Source: Antedon mediterranea
Taxonomy: Eukaryota; Echinodermata; Crinoidea; Comatulida; Antedonidae
DNA length: 64,000 nucleotides
Direction: 5' to 3'
NCBI RefSeq assembly: GCF_964355755.1
Contig: NC_092677.1
Coordinates: forward strand, 20,928,101 to 20,992,100
Shown here: positions 50,456-63,500 of the stretch, piece by piece
Numbering within the stretch: position 1 is the first letter of the stretch
Layout: each line of letters begins with the position of its first letter
Made by a program: the position numbers and the translations under genes
The notes under the pieces: generated by a model
Database searches by the model: none
The model's input: only the letters and a program-made list of their open reading frames with translations
What the model was told of the DNA's origin: nothing

Positions 50456-53400
50456 CTTCAAATCGCATTTGGAGACGTTTTAGACCATTTTGTGATTTTC
50501 GAAAAAACTTGTTAACATAAAAACACCAAAGTGCTCAGAAAAGCTTCAAATCGCATTTGGAGACGTTTTAAACCATTTTGTTCATTTCGATGAAACTTGG
50601 TTACACAAAAACATCAAAGAGCACAAAAGTATTTAAAAACGTTTTAGACCATTTTGAGCATTCCGACAAAACTTTTTCACACAAAACATCAAAGTGTACA
50701 GAATAGCTTTAAATCGCATTTGGAGACGTTTTAGACCATTTTGTAGTTTTCGAAAAAACTTGTTAACATAAAAACACAAAAGAGCTTCAAATCGCATTTG
50801 GAGACGTTTTAGACCCTTTTGTGCATTTCGATGAAACTTGGTTACACAAAAACATCAAAGTGCTTAAAATCACATTAGAAACCGTTTTAGACCATTTTGA
50901 GCATTTCGTTAAAACTTTTCACACAAAAACATCAAAGTCCACAAAATAGCTTAATATCGTATTCAAAAACGTTTTAGACCATTTTGAGCATTTCGAAAAA
51001 ACTTTTTCACACAAAACATCAAAGTTTACAAAATAGCTTCAAATCGCATTTGGAGACGTTTTAGACCATTTTGTGATTTTCGAAAAAACTTGTTAACATA
51101 AAAACACCAAAGTGCTCAGAATACCTTCAAATCGCATTTTGAGACGTTTTAGACCATTTTGTGATTTTCGAAAAAACAACATAAAAACACCAAAGTGCTC
51201 AGAATACCTTCAAATCGCATTTGGAGACGTTTTAGACCATTTTGTGATTTTGGAAAAAACTTGTTAACATAAAAACACCAAAGTGCTCAGAATACCTTCA
51301 AATCGTATTTTGAGACGTTTTAGACAATTTTGTGATTTTCGAAAAAACTTGTTAACATAAAAACACCAAAGTGCTTAGAAAAGCTTCAAATCGCATTTGG
51401 AGACGTTTTAGACCATTTTGTGCATTTCGATGAAACTTTGTTACACAAAAACATCAAAGTGTACAGAATAGCTTCAAATCGCATTAGAAACCGTTTTAGA
51501 CCATTTTGAGCATTTCGAAAAAACTTTTTCACACAAAACATCAAAGTGTACAAAATAGCTTCAAATCGCATTTGGAGACGTTTTAGACAATTTTGTGATT
51601 TTCGAAAAAACTTGTTTACATAAAAACACCAAAGTGCTAAGAATAGCTTCCAATCGCATTTGGAGACGTTTTAGACCCTTTTGTGCATTTCGATGAAACT
51701 TGGTTACACAAAAACATCAAAGTGCTTAAAATCACATTAGAAACCGTTTTAGACCATTTTGAGCATTTCGTTAAAATTTTTCACAGAAAAATATCAAAGA
51801 GCAAAAAATAGCTTAATATCGTATTTAAAAACGTTTTAGACCATTTTGAGCATTTCGAAAAAACTTTTTCACACAAAACATCAAAGTGTACAAAATAGCT
51901 TCAAATCGCATTTGGAGACGTTTTAGACAATTTTGTGATTTTCGAAAAAACTTGTTTACATAAAAACACCAAAGTGCTAAGAATAGCTTCCAATCGCATT
52001 TGGAGACGTTTTAGACCCTTTTGTGCATTTCGATGAAACTTGGTTACACAAAAACATCAAAGTGCTTAAAATCACATTAGAAACCGTTTTAGACCATTTT
52101 GAGCATTTCGTTAAAATTTTTCACAGAAAAACATCAAAGAGCAAAAAATAGCTTAATATCGTATTTAAAAACGTTTTAGACCATTTTGAGCATTTCGACA
52201 AAACTTTTTCACACAAAACATCAAAGTGTACAGAATAGCTTAATATCGCATTTGGAGACGTTTTAACCCATTTTGAGCATTTCGATAAAATTTTACACAC
52301 AAAAACATCAAAGTGCACAAAATAGCTTAATATGGTATTTAAAAACGTTTTAGAACATTTTGAGCATTTCAACAAAACTTTTTCTCACAAAACATCAAAG
52401 TGTACAGAATAGCTTCAAATCGCATTTGGAGACGTTTTAGACCATTTTGTGCATTTCGATGAAACTTGGTTACACAAAAACATCAAAGTGCTTAAAATCA
52501 CATTTTGAGCATTTCGTTAAAACTTTTCACACAAAAACATCAAAGAGTAAAAAATAGCTTAATATCGTATTTAAAAACGTTTTAGACCATTTTGAGCATT
52601 TCGACAAAATTTTTTCACACAAAACATCAAAGTGTACAGAATAGCTTTAAATCGCATTTGGAGACGTTTTAGACCATTTTGTTAATTTCGATGAAACAAA
52701 AACACAAAAACATCAAATTGCACAAAATGGCTTAATATGATATGGGAAAACGTTTTAGACCATTTTGAACATTTCGTTAAAAGTTTTCACACAAAAACAT
52801 CAAAGTCCACAAAATAGCTTAATATCGTATTTAAAAACGTTTTAGACCATTTTGAGCATTTCGAAAAAACTTTTTCACACAAAACATCAAAGTTTACAAA
52901 ATAGCTTCAAATCGCATTTGGAGACGTTTTAGACCATTTTGTGATTTTCGAAAAAACTTGTTAACATAAAAACACCAAAGTGCTCAGAATACCTTCAAAT
53001 CGCATTTTGAGACGTTTTAGACCATTTTGTGATTTTCGAAAAAACTTGTTAACATAAAAACACCAAAGTGCTCAGAATACCTTCAAATCGTGTTTTGAGA
53101 CGTTTTAGACCATTTTGTGATTTTCGAAAAAACTTGTTAACATAAAAACACCAAAGTGCTCAGAATACCTTCAAATCGCATTTTGAGACGTTTTAGACCA
53201 TTTTTTGATTTTCGAAAAAACTTGTTAACATAAAAACACCAAAGTGCTCAGAATACCTTCAAATCGTGTTTTGAGACGTTTTAGACCATTTTGTGATTTT
53301 CGAAAAAACTTGTTAACATAAAAACACCAAAGTGCTTAGAAAAGCTTCAAATCGCATTTGGAGACGTTTTAGACCATTTTGTTCATTTCGATGAAACTTG

Positions 53401-54340
53401 GTTACACAAAAACATCAAAGAGCACAAAAGATCTTAATATCGTATTTAAAAACGTTTTAGACCATTTTGAGCATTTCGAAAAAACTTTTTCACACAAAAC
53501 ATCAAAGTGTACAAAATAGCTTCAAATCGCATTTTGAGATGTTTTAGACAATTTTGTGATTTTCGAAAAAACTTGTTTACATAAAAACACCAAAGTGCTT
53601 AGAAAAGCTTCAAATCGCATTTGGAGACGTTTTAAACCATTTTGTTCATTTCGATGAAACTTGGTTACACAAAAACATCAAAGAGCACAAAAGTATTTAA
53701 AAACGTTTTAGACCATTTTGAGCATTCCGTCAAAACTTTTTCACACAAAACATCAAAGTGTACAGAATAGCTTTAAATCGCATTTGGAGACGTTTTAGAC
53801 CATTTTGTAGTTTTCGAAAAAACTTGTTAACATAAAAACACAAAAGAGCTTCAAATCGCATTTGGAGACGTTTTAGACCCTTTTGTGCATTTCGATGAAA
53901 CTTGGTTACACAAAAACATCAAAGTGCTTAAAATCACATTTTGAGCATTTCGTTAAAACTTTTCACACAAAAACATCAAAGAGTAAAAAATAGCTTAATA
54001 TCGTATTTAAAAACGTTTTAGACCATTTTGAGCATTTCGACAAAATTTTTTCACACAAAACATCAAAGTGTACAGAATAGCTTTAAATCGCATTTGGAGA
54101 CGTTTTAGACCATTTTGTTAATTTCGATGAAACAAAAACACAAAAACATCAAATTGCACAAAATGGCTTAATATGATATGGGAAAACGTTTTAGACCATT
54201 TTGAACATTTCGTTAAAAGTTTTCACACAAAAACATCAAAGTCCACAAAATAGCTTAATATCGTATTTAAAAACGTTTTAGACCATTTTGAGCATTTCAA
54301 AAAAACTTTTTCACACAAAACATCAAAGTTTACAAAATAG
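50456..54340 (+). repeat. 3545-bp higher-order repeat, second array, copy 2 (3885 bp)
   Basis: It is longer than copy 1 by 340 bp because of the internal duplication at 51546-52225. K lies at 52741 and 54177, 3885 bp after 48856 and 50292. A CpG-type change, gagatgttttag near 53540, is private. Otherwise the copy is nearly identical to copy 1. Confidence 0.88.
51546..52225 (+). repeat. 340-bp tandem duplication (four monomers, twice)
   Basis: The run H (88), I (88), J (77), G (87) starting at 51546 repeats at 51886. The monomer lengths sum to exactly 340. Copy 1 has cagaaaaatatc near 51791 and gaaaaaac at 51857; copy 2 has cagaaaaacatc. This duplication is absent from every other copy of the 3545-bp unit, so it is among the youngest events here. 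Confidence 0.9.
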
Positions 54341-54950
54341 CTTCAAATCGGATTTGGAGACGTTTTAGACCATTTTGTGATTTTCGAAAAAACTTGTTAA
54401 CATAAAAACACCAAAGTGCTCAGAAAAGCTTCAAATCGCATTTGGAGACGTTTTAAACCATTTTGTTCATTTCGATGAAACTTGGTTACACAAAAACATC
54501 AAAGAGCACAAAAGTATTTAAAAACGTTTTAGACCATTTTGAGCATTCCGACAAAACTTTTTCACACAAAACATCAAAGTGTACAGAATAGCTTTAAATC
54601 GCATTTGGAGACGTTTTAGACCATTTTGTAGTTTTCGAAAAAACTTGTTAACATAAAAACACAAAAGAGCTTCAAATCGCATTTGGAGACGTTTTAGACC
54701 CTTTTGTGCATTTCGATGAAACTTGGTTACACAAAAACATCAAAGTGCTTAAAATCACATTAGAAACCGTTTTAGACCATTTTGAGCATTTCGTTAAAAC
54801 TTTTCACACAAAAACATCAAAGTCCACAAAATAGCTTAATATCGTATTCAAAAACGTTTTAGACCATTTTGAGCATTTCGAAAAAACTTTTTCACACAAA
54901 ACATCAAAGTTTACAAAATAGCTTCAAATCGCATTTGGAGACGTTTTAGA
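54341..54950 (+). repeat. 3545-bp higher-order repeat, second array, partial copy 3
   Basis: About 610 bp match the start of copies 1 and 2 at +3885 bp and stop near 54951, where ttttagacaattttg replaces ttttagaccattttg. It contains N, the short gagcttc monomer, J, and D with gtattcaaaaacg. One private change is aaatcggatttgg near 54350. Confidence 0.86.
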
Positions 54951-56089
54951 CAATTTTGTGATTTTCGAAAAAACTTGTTAACATAAAAACACCAAAGTGC
55001 TTAGAAAAGCTTCAAATCGCATTTGGAGACGTTTTAGACCATTTTGTGCATTTCGATGAAACTTGGTTACACAAAAACATCAAAGTGCTTAAAATCACAT
55101 TTTGAGCATTTCGTTAAAACTTTTCACACAAAAACATCAAAGAGCAAAAAATAGCTTAATATCGTATTTAAAAACGTTTTAGACCATTTTGAGCATTTCG
55201 ACAAAACTTTTTCACACAAAACATCAAAGTGTACAAAATAGCTTCAAATCGCATTTGGAGACGTTTTAGACAATTTTGTGATTTTCGAAAAAACTTGTTT
55301 ACATAAAAACACCAAAGTGCTAAGAATAGCTTCCAATCGCATTTGGAGACGTTTTAGACCCTTTTGTGCATTTCGATGAAACTTGGTTACACAAAAACAT
55401 CAAAGTGCTTAAAATCACATTAGAAACCGTTTTAGAACATTTTGAGCATTTCGTTAAAATTTTTCACAGAAAAACATCAAAGAGCAAAAAATAGCTTAAT
55501 ATCGTATTTAAAAACGTTTTAGACCATTTTGAGCATTTCGACAAAACTTTTTCACACAAAACAACAAAGTGTACAGAATAGCTTCAAATCGCATTTGGAG
55601 ACGTTTTAACCCATTTTGAGCATTTCGATAAAATTTTACACACAAAAACATCAAAGTGCACAAAATAGCTTAATATGGTATTTAAAAACGTTTTAGACCA
55701 TTTTGAGCATTTCAACAAAACTTTTTCTCACAAAACATCAAAGTGTACAGAATAGCTTCAAATCGCATTTGGAGACGTTTTAGACCATTTTGTGCATTTC
55801 GATGAAACTTGGTTACACAAAAACATCAAAGTGCTTAAAATCACATTTTGAGCATTTCGTTAAAACTCTTCACACAAAAACATCAAAGTCCACAAAATAG
55901 CTTAATATCGTATTTAAAAACGTTTTAGACCATTTTGAGCATTTCGAAAAAACTTTTCCACACAAAACATCAAAGTTTACAAAATAGCTTCAAATCGCAT
56001 TTGGAGACGTTTTAGACCATTTTGTGATTTTCGAAAAAACTTGTTAACATAAAAACACCAAAGTGCTCAGAATACCTTCAAATCGCATT
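54951..56089 (+). repeat. 1811-type block, homologous to 37.5-38.6 kb
   Basis: The order B-C-G-H-I-J-G-L-A-B-C-D-E matches 37464-38602 at an offset of 17487 bp (agtgctaag at 37829/55316). It shares with that block the variant aaaactcttcacac (55866, 38379), also present at 24131. The block links the 3545-bp array to the terminal 4-kb array. Confidence 0.84.
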
Positions 56090-59000
56090 TGGAGACGTTT
56101 TAGACCCTTTTGTGCATTTCGATGAAACTTGGTTACACAAAAACATCAAAGTGCTTAAAATCACATTAGAAACCGTTTTAGACCATTTTGAGCATTTCGT
56201 TAAAATTTTTCACAGAAAAACATCAAAGAGCAAAAAATAGCTTAATATCGTATTTAAAAACGTTTTAGACCATTTTGAGCATTTCGACAAAACTTTTTCA
56301 CACAAAACATCAAAGTGTACAGAATAGCTTCAAATCGCATTTGGAGACGTTTTAACCCATTTTGAGCATTTCGATAAAATTTTACACACAAAAACATCAA
56401 AGTGCACAAAATAGCTTAATATGGTATTTAAAAACGTTTTAGACCATTTTGAGCATTTCAACAAAACTTTTTCTCGCAAAACATCAAAGTGTACAGAATA
56501 GCTTCAAATCGCATTTGGAGACGTTTTAGACCATTTTGTGCATTTCGATGAAACTTGGTTACACAAAAACATCAAAGTGCTTAAAATCACATTTTGAGCA
56601 TTTCGTTAAAACTTTTCACACAAAAACATCAAAGTCCACAAAATAGCTTAATATCGTATTTAAAAACGTTTTAGACCATTTTGAGCATTTCGAAAAAACT
56701 TTTCCACACAAAACATCAAAGTTTACAAAATAGCTTCAAATCGCATTTGGAGACGTTTTAGACCATTTTGTGATTTTCGAAAAAACTTGTTAACATAAAA
56801 ACACCAAAGTGCTCAGAATACCTTCAAATCGTGTTTTGAGACGTTTTAGACCATTTTGTAATTTTCGAAAAAACTTGTTAACATAAAAACACCAAAGTGC
56901 TCAGAATACCTTCACATCGCATTTTGAGACGTTTTAGACCATTTTGTGATTTTCGAAAAAACTTGTTAACATAAAAACACCAAAGTGCTTAGAAAAGCTT
57001 GAAATCGCATTTGGAGACGTTTTAGACCATTTTGTGCATTTCGATGAAACTTGGTTAAAGTGCTTAAAATCACATTTTGAGCATTTCGTTAAAACTTTTC
57101 ACACAAAAACATCAAAGAGTAAAAAATAGCTTAATATCGTATTTAAAAACGTTTTAGACCATTTTGAGCATTTCGACAAAATTTTTTCACACAAAACATC
57201 AAAGTGTACAGAATAGCTTTAAATCGCATTTGGAGACGTTTTAGACCATTTTGTTCATTTCGATGAAACAAAAACACAAAAACATCAAATTGCACAAAAT
57301 GGCTTAATATGATATGGGAAAACGTTTTAGACCATTTTGAACATTTCGTTAAAAGTTTTCACAAAAAAACATCAAAGTCCACAAAATAGCTTAATATCGT
57401 ATTTAAAAACGTTTTAGACCATTTTGAGCATTTCGAAAAAACTTTTTCACACAAAACATCAAAGTTTACAAAATAGCTTCAAATCGCATTTGGAGACGTT
57501 TTAGACCATTTTGTGATTTTCGAAAAAACTTGTTAACATAAAAACACCAAAGTGCTCAGAATACCTTCAAATCGCATTTTGAGACGTTTTAGACCATTTT
57601 GTGATTTTCGAAAAAACTTGTTAACATAAAAACACCAAAGTGCTCAGAATACCTTCAAATCGTGTTTTGAGACGTTTTAGACCATTTTGTGATTTTGGAA
57701 AAACTTGTTAACATAAAAACACCAAAGTGCTCAGAATACCTTCAAATCGCATTTGGAGACGTTTTAGACCATTTTGTGATTTTCGGAAAAACTTGTTAAC
57801 ATAAAAACACCAAAGTGCTCAGAAAAGCTTCAAATCGCAATTGGAGACGTTTTAAACCATTTTTTTCATTTCGATGAAACTTGGTTACACAAAAACATCA
57901 AATTGCACAAAATGGCTTAATATGGTATGGGAAAACGTTTTAGACCATTTTGAACATTTCGAGAAAACTTTTTCACACAAAACTTCAAAGTGTACAGAAT
58001 AGCTTCAAATCGCATTAGAAACCGTTTTAGACCATTTTGAGCATTTCGAAAAAACTTTTTCACACAAAACATCAAAGTTTACAAAATAGCTTCAAATCGC
58101 ATTTGGAGACGTTTTAGACCATTTTGTGATTTTCGAAAAAACTTGTTAACATAAAAACACCAAAGTGCTCAGAATACCTTCAAATCGCATTTTGAGACGT
58201 TTTAGACCATTTTGTGATTTTCGAAAAAACTTGTTAACATAAAAATACCAAAGTGCTCAGAATACCTTCAAATCGTGTTTTGAGACGTTTTAGACCATTT
58301 TGTGATTTTCGAAAAAACTTGTTAACATAAAAACACCAAAGTGCTCAGAATACCTTCAAATCGCATTTGGAGACGTTTTAGACCATTTTGTGATTTTCGA
58401 AAAAACTTGTTAACATAAAAACACCAAAGTGCTCAGAAAAGCTTCAAATCGCAATTGGAGACGTTTTAAACCATTTTGTTCATTTCGATGAAACTTGGTT
58501 ACACAAAAACATCAAAAAGCACAAAAGTATTTAAAAACGTTTTAGACCATTTTGAGCATTCCGACAAAACTTTTTCACAATCAACATCAAAGTGTACAGA
58601 ATAGCTTTAAATCGCATTTGGAGACGTTTTAGACCATTTTGTAGTTTTCGAAAAAACTTGTTAACATAAAAACACAAAAGAGCTTCAAATCGCATTTGGA
58701 GACGTTTTAGACCCTTTTGTGCATTTCGATGAAACTTGGTTACACAAAAACATCAAAGTGCTTAAAATCACATTAGAAACCGTTTTAGACCATTTTGAGC
58801 ATTTCGTTAAAACTTTTCACACAAAAACATCAAAGTCCACAAAATAGCTTAATATCGTTTTCAAAAACGTTTTAGACCATTTTGAGCATTTCGAAAAAAC
58901 TTTTTCACACAAAACATCAAAGTTTACAAAATAGCTTCAAATCGCATTTGGAGACGTTTTAGACCATTTTGTGATTTTCGAAAAAACTTGTTAACATAAA

Positions 59001-60045
59001 AACACCAAAGTGCTCAGAATACCTTCAAATCGCATTTGGAGACGTTTTAGACCATTTTGTGATTTTCGAAAAAACTTGTTAACATAAAAACACCAAAGTG
59101 CTTAGAAAAGCTTCAAATCGTATTTAAAAACGTTTTAGACCATTTTGAGCATTTCGACAAAACTTTTTCACACAAAACATCAAAGTGTACAAAATAGCTT
59201 CAAATCGCATTTGGAGACGTTTTAGACAATTTTGTGATTTTCGAAAAAACTTGTTTACATAAAAACACCAAAGTGCTAAGAATAGCTTCCAATCGCATTT
59301 GGAGACGTTTTAGACCCTTTTGTGCATTTTGATGAAACTTGGTTACACAAAAACATCAAAGTGCTTAAAATCACATTAGAAACCGTTTTAGAACATTTTG
59401 AGCATTTCGTTAAAATTTTTCACAGAAAAACATCAAAGAGCAAAAAATAGCTTAATATCGTATTTAAAAACGTTTTAGACCATTTTGAGCATTTCGACAA
59501 AACTTTTTCACACAAAACAACAAAGTGTACAGAATAGCTTCAAATCGCATTTGGAGACGTTTTAACCCATTTTGAGCATTTCGATAAAATTTTACACACA
59601 AAAACATCAAAGTGCACAAAATAGCTTAATATGGTATTTAAAAACGTTTTAGACCATTTTGAGCATTTCAACAAAACTTTTTCTCACAAAACATCAAAGT
59701 GTACAGAATAGCTTCAAATCGCATTTGGAGACGTTTTAGACCATTTTGTGCATTTCGATGAAACTTGGTTACACAAAAACATCAAAGTGCTTAAAATCAC
59801 ATTTTGAGCATTTCGTTAAAACTTTTCACACAAAAACATCAAAGAGCAAAAAATAGCTTAATATCGTATTTAAAAACGTTTTAGACCATTTTGAGCATTT
59901 CGACAAAACTTTTTCACACAAAACATCAAAGTGTACAAAATAGCTTCAAATCGCATTTGGAGACGTTTTAGACAATTTTGTGATTTTCGAAAAAACTTGT
60001 TTACATAAAAACACCAAAGTGCTAAGAATAGCTTCCAATCGCATT
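56090..60045 (+). repeat. 3956/4101-bp higher-order repeat, copy 1
   Basis: Offsets of 3956 bp join the ggttaaagtgc join (57053/61009), K (57313/61269) and K' (57926/61882). Past 59117 the offset becomes 4101 bp (59131/63232), because this copy has lost 145 bp (one 88-bp and one 57-bp monomer) at 59118-59121. Shared variants with copy 2 include attttcggaaaaac (57780/61736), ccatttttttcatt (57858/61814) and cacaatcaacatc (58577/62533). Confidence 0.88.
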
Positions 60046-60586
60046 TGGAGACGTTTTAGACCCTTTTGTGCATTTTGATGAAACTTGGTTACACAAAAAC
60101 ATCAAAGTGCTTAAAATCACATTAGAAACCGTTTTAGAACATTTTGAGCATTTCGTTAAAATTTTTCACAGAAAAACATCAAAGAGCAAAAAATAGCTTA
60201 ATATCGTATTTAAAAACGTTTTAGACCATTTTGAGCATTTCGACAAAACTTTTTCACACAAAACAACAAAGTGTACAGAATAGCTTCAAATCGCATTTGG
60301 AGACGTTTTAACCCATTTTGAGCATTTCGATAAAATTTTACACACAAAAACATCAAAGTGCACAAAATAGCTTAATATGGTATTTAAAAACGTTTTAGAC
60401 CATTTTGAGCATTTCAACAAAACTTTTTCTCACAAAACATCAAAGTGTACAGAATAGCTTCAAATCGCATTTGGAGACGTTTTAGACCATTTTGTGCATT
60501 TCGATGAAACTTGGTTACACAAAAACATCAAAGTGCTTAAAATCACATTTTGAGCATTTCGTTAAAACTTTTCACACAAAAACATC
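59095..60586 (+). repeat. 746-bp tandem duplication (nine monomers, twice)
   Basis: Units G-H-I-J-G-L-A-B-C of 87+88+88+77+87+87+87+88+57 = 746 bp lie at 59095-59840 and 59841-60586. The first monomer of the first unit is a fusion: gcttagaaaagcttcaaatcg joined to tatttaaaaacg. A further copy is at 63196-63941, and another starts at 63942. The number equals the length of the A-to-L sub-unit of the 1811-bp repeat but is composed of different monomers. Confidence 0.88.
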
Positions 60587-63500
60587 AAAGTCCACAAAAT
60601 AGCTTAATATCGTATTTAAAAACGTTTTAGACCATTTTGAGCATTTCGAAAAAACTTTTCCACACAAAACATCAAAGTTTACAAAATAGCTTCAAATCGC
60701 ATTTGGAGACGTTTTAGACCATTTTGTGATTTTCGAAAAAACTTGTTAACATAAAAACACCAAAGTGCTCAGAATACCTTCAAATCGTGTTTTGAGACGT
60801 TTTAGACCATTTTGTAATTTTCGAAAAAACTTGTTAACATAAAAACACCAAAGTGCTCAGAATACCTTCACATCGCATTTTGAGACGTTTTAGACCATTT
60901 TGTGATTTTCGAAAAAACTTGTTAACATAAAAACACCAAAGTGCTTAGAAAAGCTTGAAATCGCATTTGGAGACGTTTTAGACCATTTTGTGCATTTCGA
61001 TGAAACTTGGTTAAAGTGCTTAAAATCACATTTTGAGCATTTCGTTAAAACTTTTCACACAAAAACATCAAAGAGTAAAAAATAGCTTAATATCGTATTT
61101 AAAAACGTTTTAGACCATTTTGAGCATTTCGACAAAATTTTTTCACACAAAACATCAAAGTGTACAGAATAGCTTTAAATCGCATTTGGAGACGTTTTAG
61201 ACCATTTTGTTCATTTCGATGAAACAAAAACACAAAAACATCAAATTGCACAAAATGGCTTAATATGATATGGGAAAACGTTTTAGACCATTTTGAACAT
61301 TTCGTTAAAAGTTTTCACAAAAAAACATCAAAGTCCACAAAATAGCTTAATATCGTATTTAAAAACGTTTTAGACCATTTTGAGCATTTCGAAAAAACTT
61401 TTTCACACAAAACATCAAAGTTTACAAAATAGCTTCAAATCGCATTTGGAGACGTTTTAGACCATTTTGTGATTTTCGAAAAAACTTGTTAACATAAAAA
61501 CACCAAAGTGCTCAGAATACCTTCAAATCGCATTTTGAGACGTTTTAGACCATTTTGTGATTTTCGAAAAAACTTGTTAACATAAAAACACCAAAGTGCT
61601 CAGAATACCTTCAAATCGTGTTTTGAGACGTTTTAGACCATTTTGTGATTTTGGAAAAACTTGTTAACATAAAAACACCAAAGTGCTCAGAATACCTTCA
61701 AATCGCATTTGGAGACGTTTTAGACCATTTTGTGATTTTCGGAAAAACTTGTTAACATAAAAACACCAAAGTGCTCAGAAAAGCTTCAAATCGCAATTGG
61801 AGACGTTTTAAACCATTTTTTTCATTTCGATGAAACTTGGTTACACAAAAACATCAAATTGCACAAAATGGCTTAATATGGTATGGGAAAACGTTTTAGA
61901 CCATTTTGAACATTTCGAGAAAACTTTTTCACACAAAACTTCAAAGTGTACAGAATAGCTTCAAATCGCATTAGAAACCGTTTTAGACCATTTTGAGCAT
62001 TTCGAAAAAACTTTTTCACACAAAACATCAAAGTTTACAAAATAGCTTCAAATCGCATTTGGAGACGTTTTAGACCATTTTGTGATTTTCGAAAAACATT
62101 GTTAACATAAAAACACCAAAGTGCTCAGAATACCTTCAAATCGCATTTTGAGACGTTTTAGACCATTTTGTGATTTTCGAAAAAACTTGTTAACATAAAA
62201 ATACCAAAGTGCTCAGAATACCTTCAAATCGTGTTTTGAGACGTTTTAGACCATTTTGTGATTTTCGAAAAAACTTGTTAACATAAAAACACCAAAGTGC
62301 TCAGAATACCTTCAAATCGCATTTGGAGACGTTTTAGACCCTTTTGTGATTTTCGAAAAAACTTGTTAACATAAAAACACCAAAGTGCTCAGAAAAGCTT
62401 CAAATCGCAATTGGAGACGTTTTAAACCATTTTGTTCATTTCGATGAAACTTGGTTACACAAAAACATCAAAAAGCACAAAAGTATTTAAAAACGTTTTA
62501 GACCATTTTGAGCATTCCGACAAAACTTTTTCACAATCAACATCAAAGTGTACAGAATAGCTTTAAATCGCATTTGGAGACGTTTTAGACCATTTTGTAG
62601 TTTTCGAAAAAACTTGTTAACATAAAAACACAAAAGAGCTTCAAATCGCATTTGGAGACGTTTTAGACCCTTTTGTGCATTTCGATGAAACTTGGTTACA
62701 CAAAAACATCAAAGTGCTTAAAATCACATTAGAAACCGTTTTAGACCATTTTGAGCATTTCGTTAAAACTTTTCACACAAAAACATCAAAGTCCACAAAA
62801 TAGCTTAATATCGTTTTCAAAAACGTTTTAGACCATTTTGAGCATTTCGAAAAAACTTTTTCACACAAAACATCAAAGTTTACAAAATAGCTTCAAATCG
62901 CATTTGGAGACGTTTTAGACCATTTTGTGATTTTCGAAAAAACTTGTTAACATAAAAACACCAAAGTGCTCAGAATACCTTCAAATCGCATTTGGAGACG
63001 TTTTAGACCATTTTGTGATTTTCGAAAAAACTTGTTAACATAAAAACACCAAAGTGCTTAGAAAAGCTTCAAATCGCATTTGGAGACGTTTTAGACCATT
63101 TTGTGCATTTCGATGAAACTTGGTTACACAAAAACATCAAAGTGCTTAAAATCACATTTTGAGCATTTCGTTAAAACTTTTCACACAAAAACATCAAAGA
63201 GCAAAAAATAGCTTAATATCGTATTTAAAAACGTTTTAGACCATTTTGAGCATTTCGACAAAACTTTTTCACACAAAACATCAAAGTGTACAAAATAGCT
63301 TCAAATCGCATTTGGAGACGTTTTAGACAATTTTGTGATTTTCGAAAAAACTTGTTTACATAAAAACACCAAAGTGCTAAGAATAGCTTCCAATCGCATT
63401 TGGAGACGTTTTAGACCCTTTTGTGCATTTTGATGAAACTTGGTTACACAAAAACATCAAAGTGCTTAAAATCACATTAGAAACCGTTTTAGAACATTTT

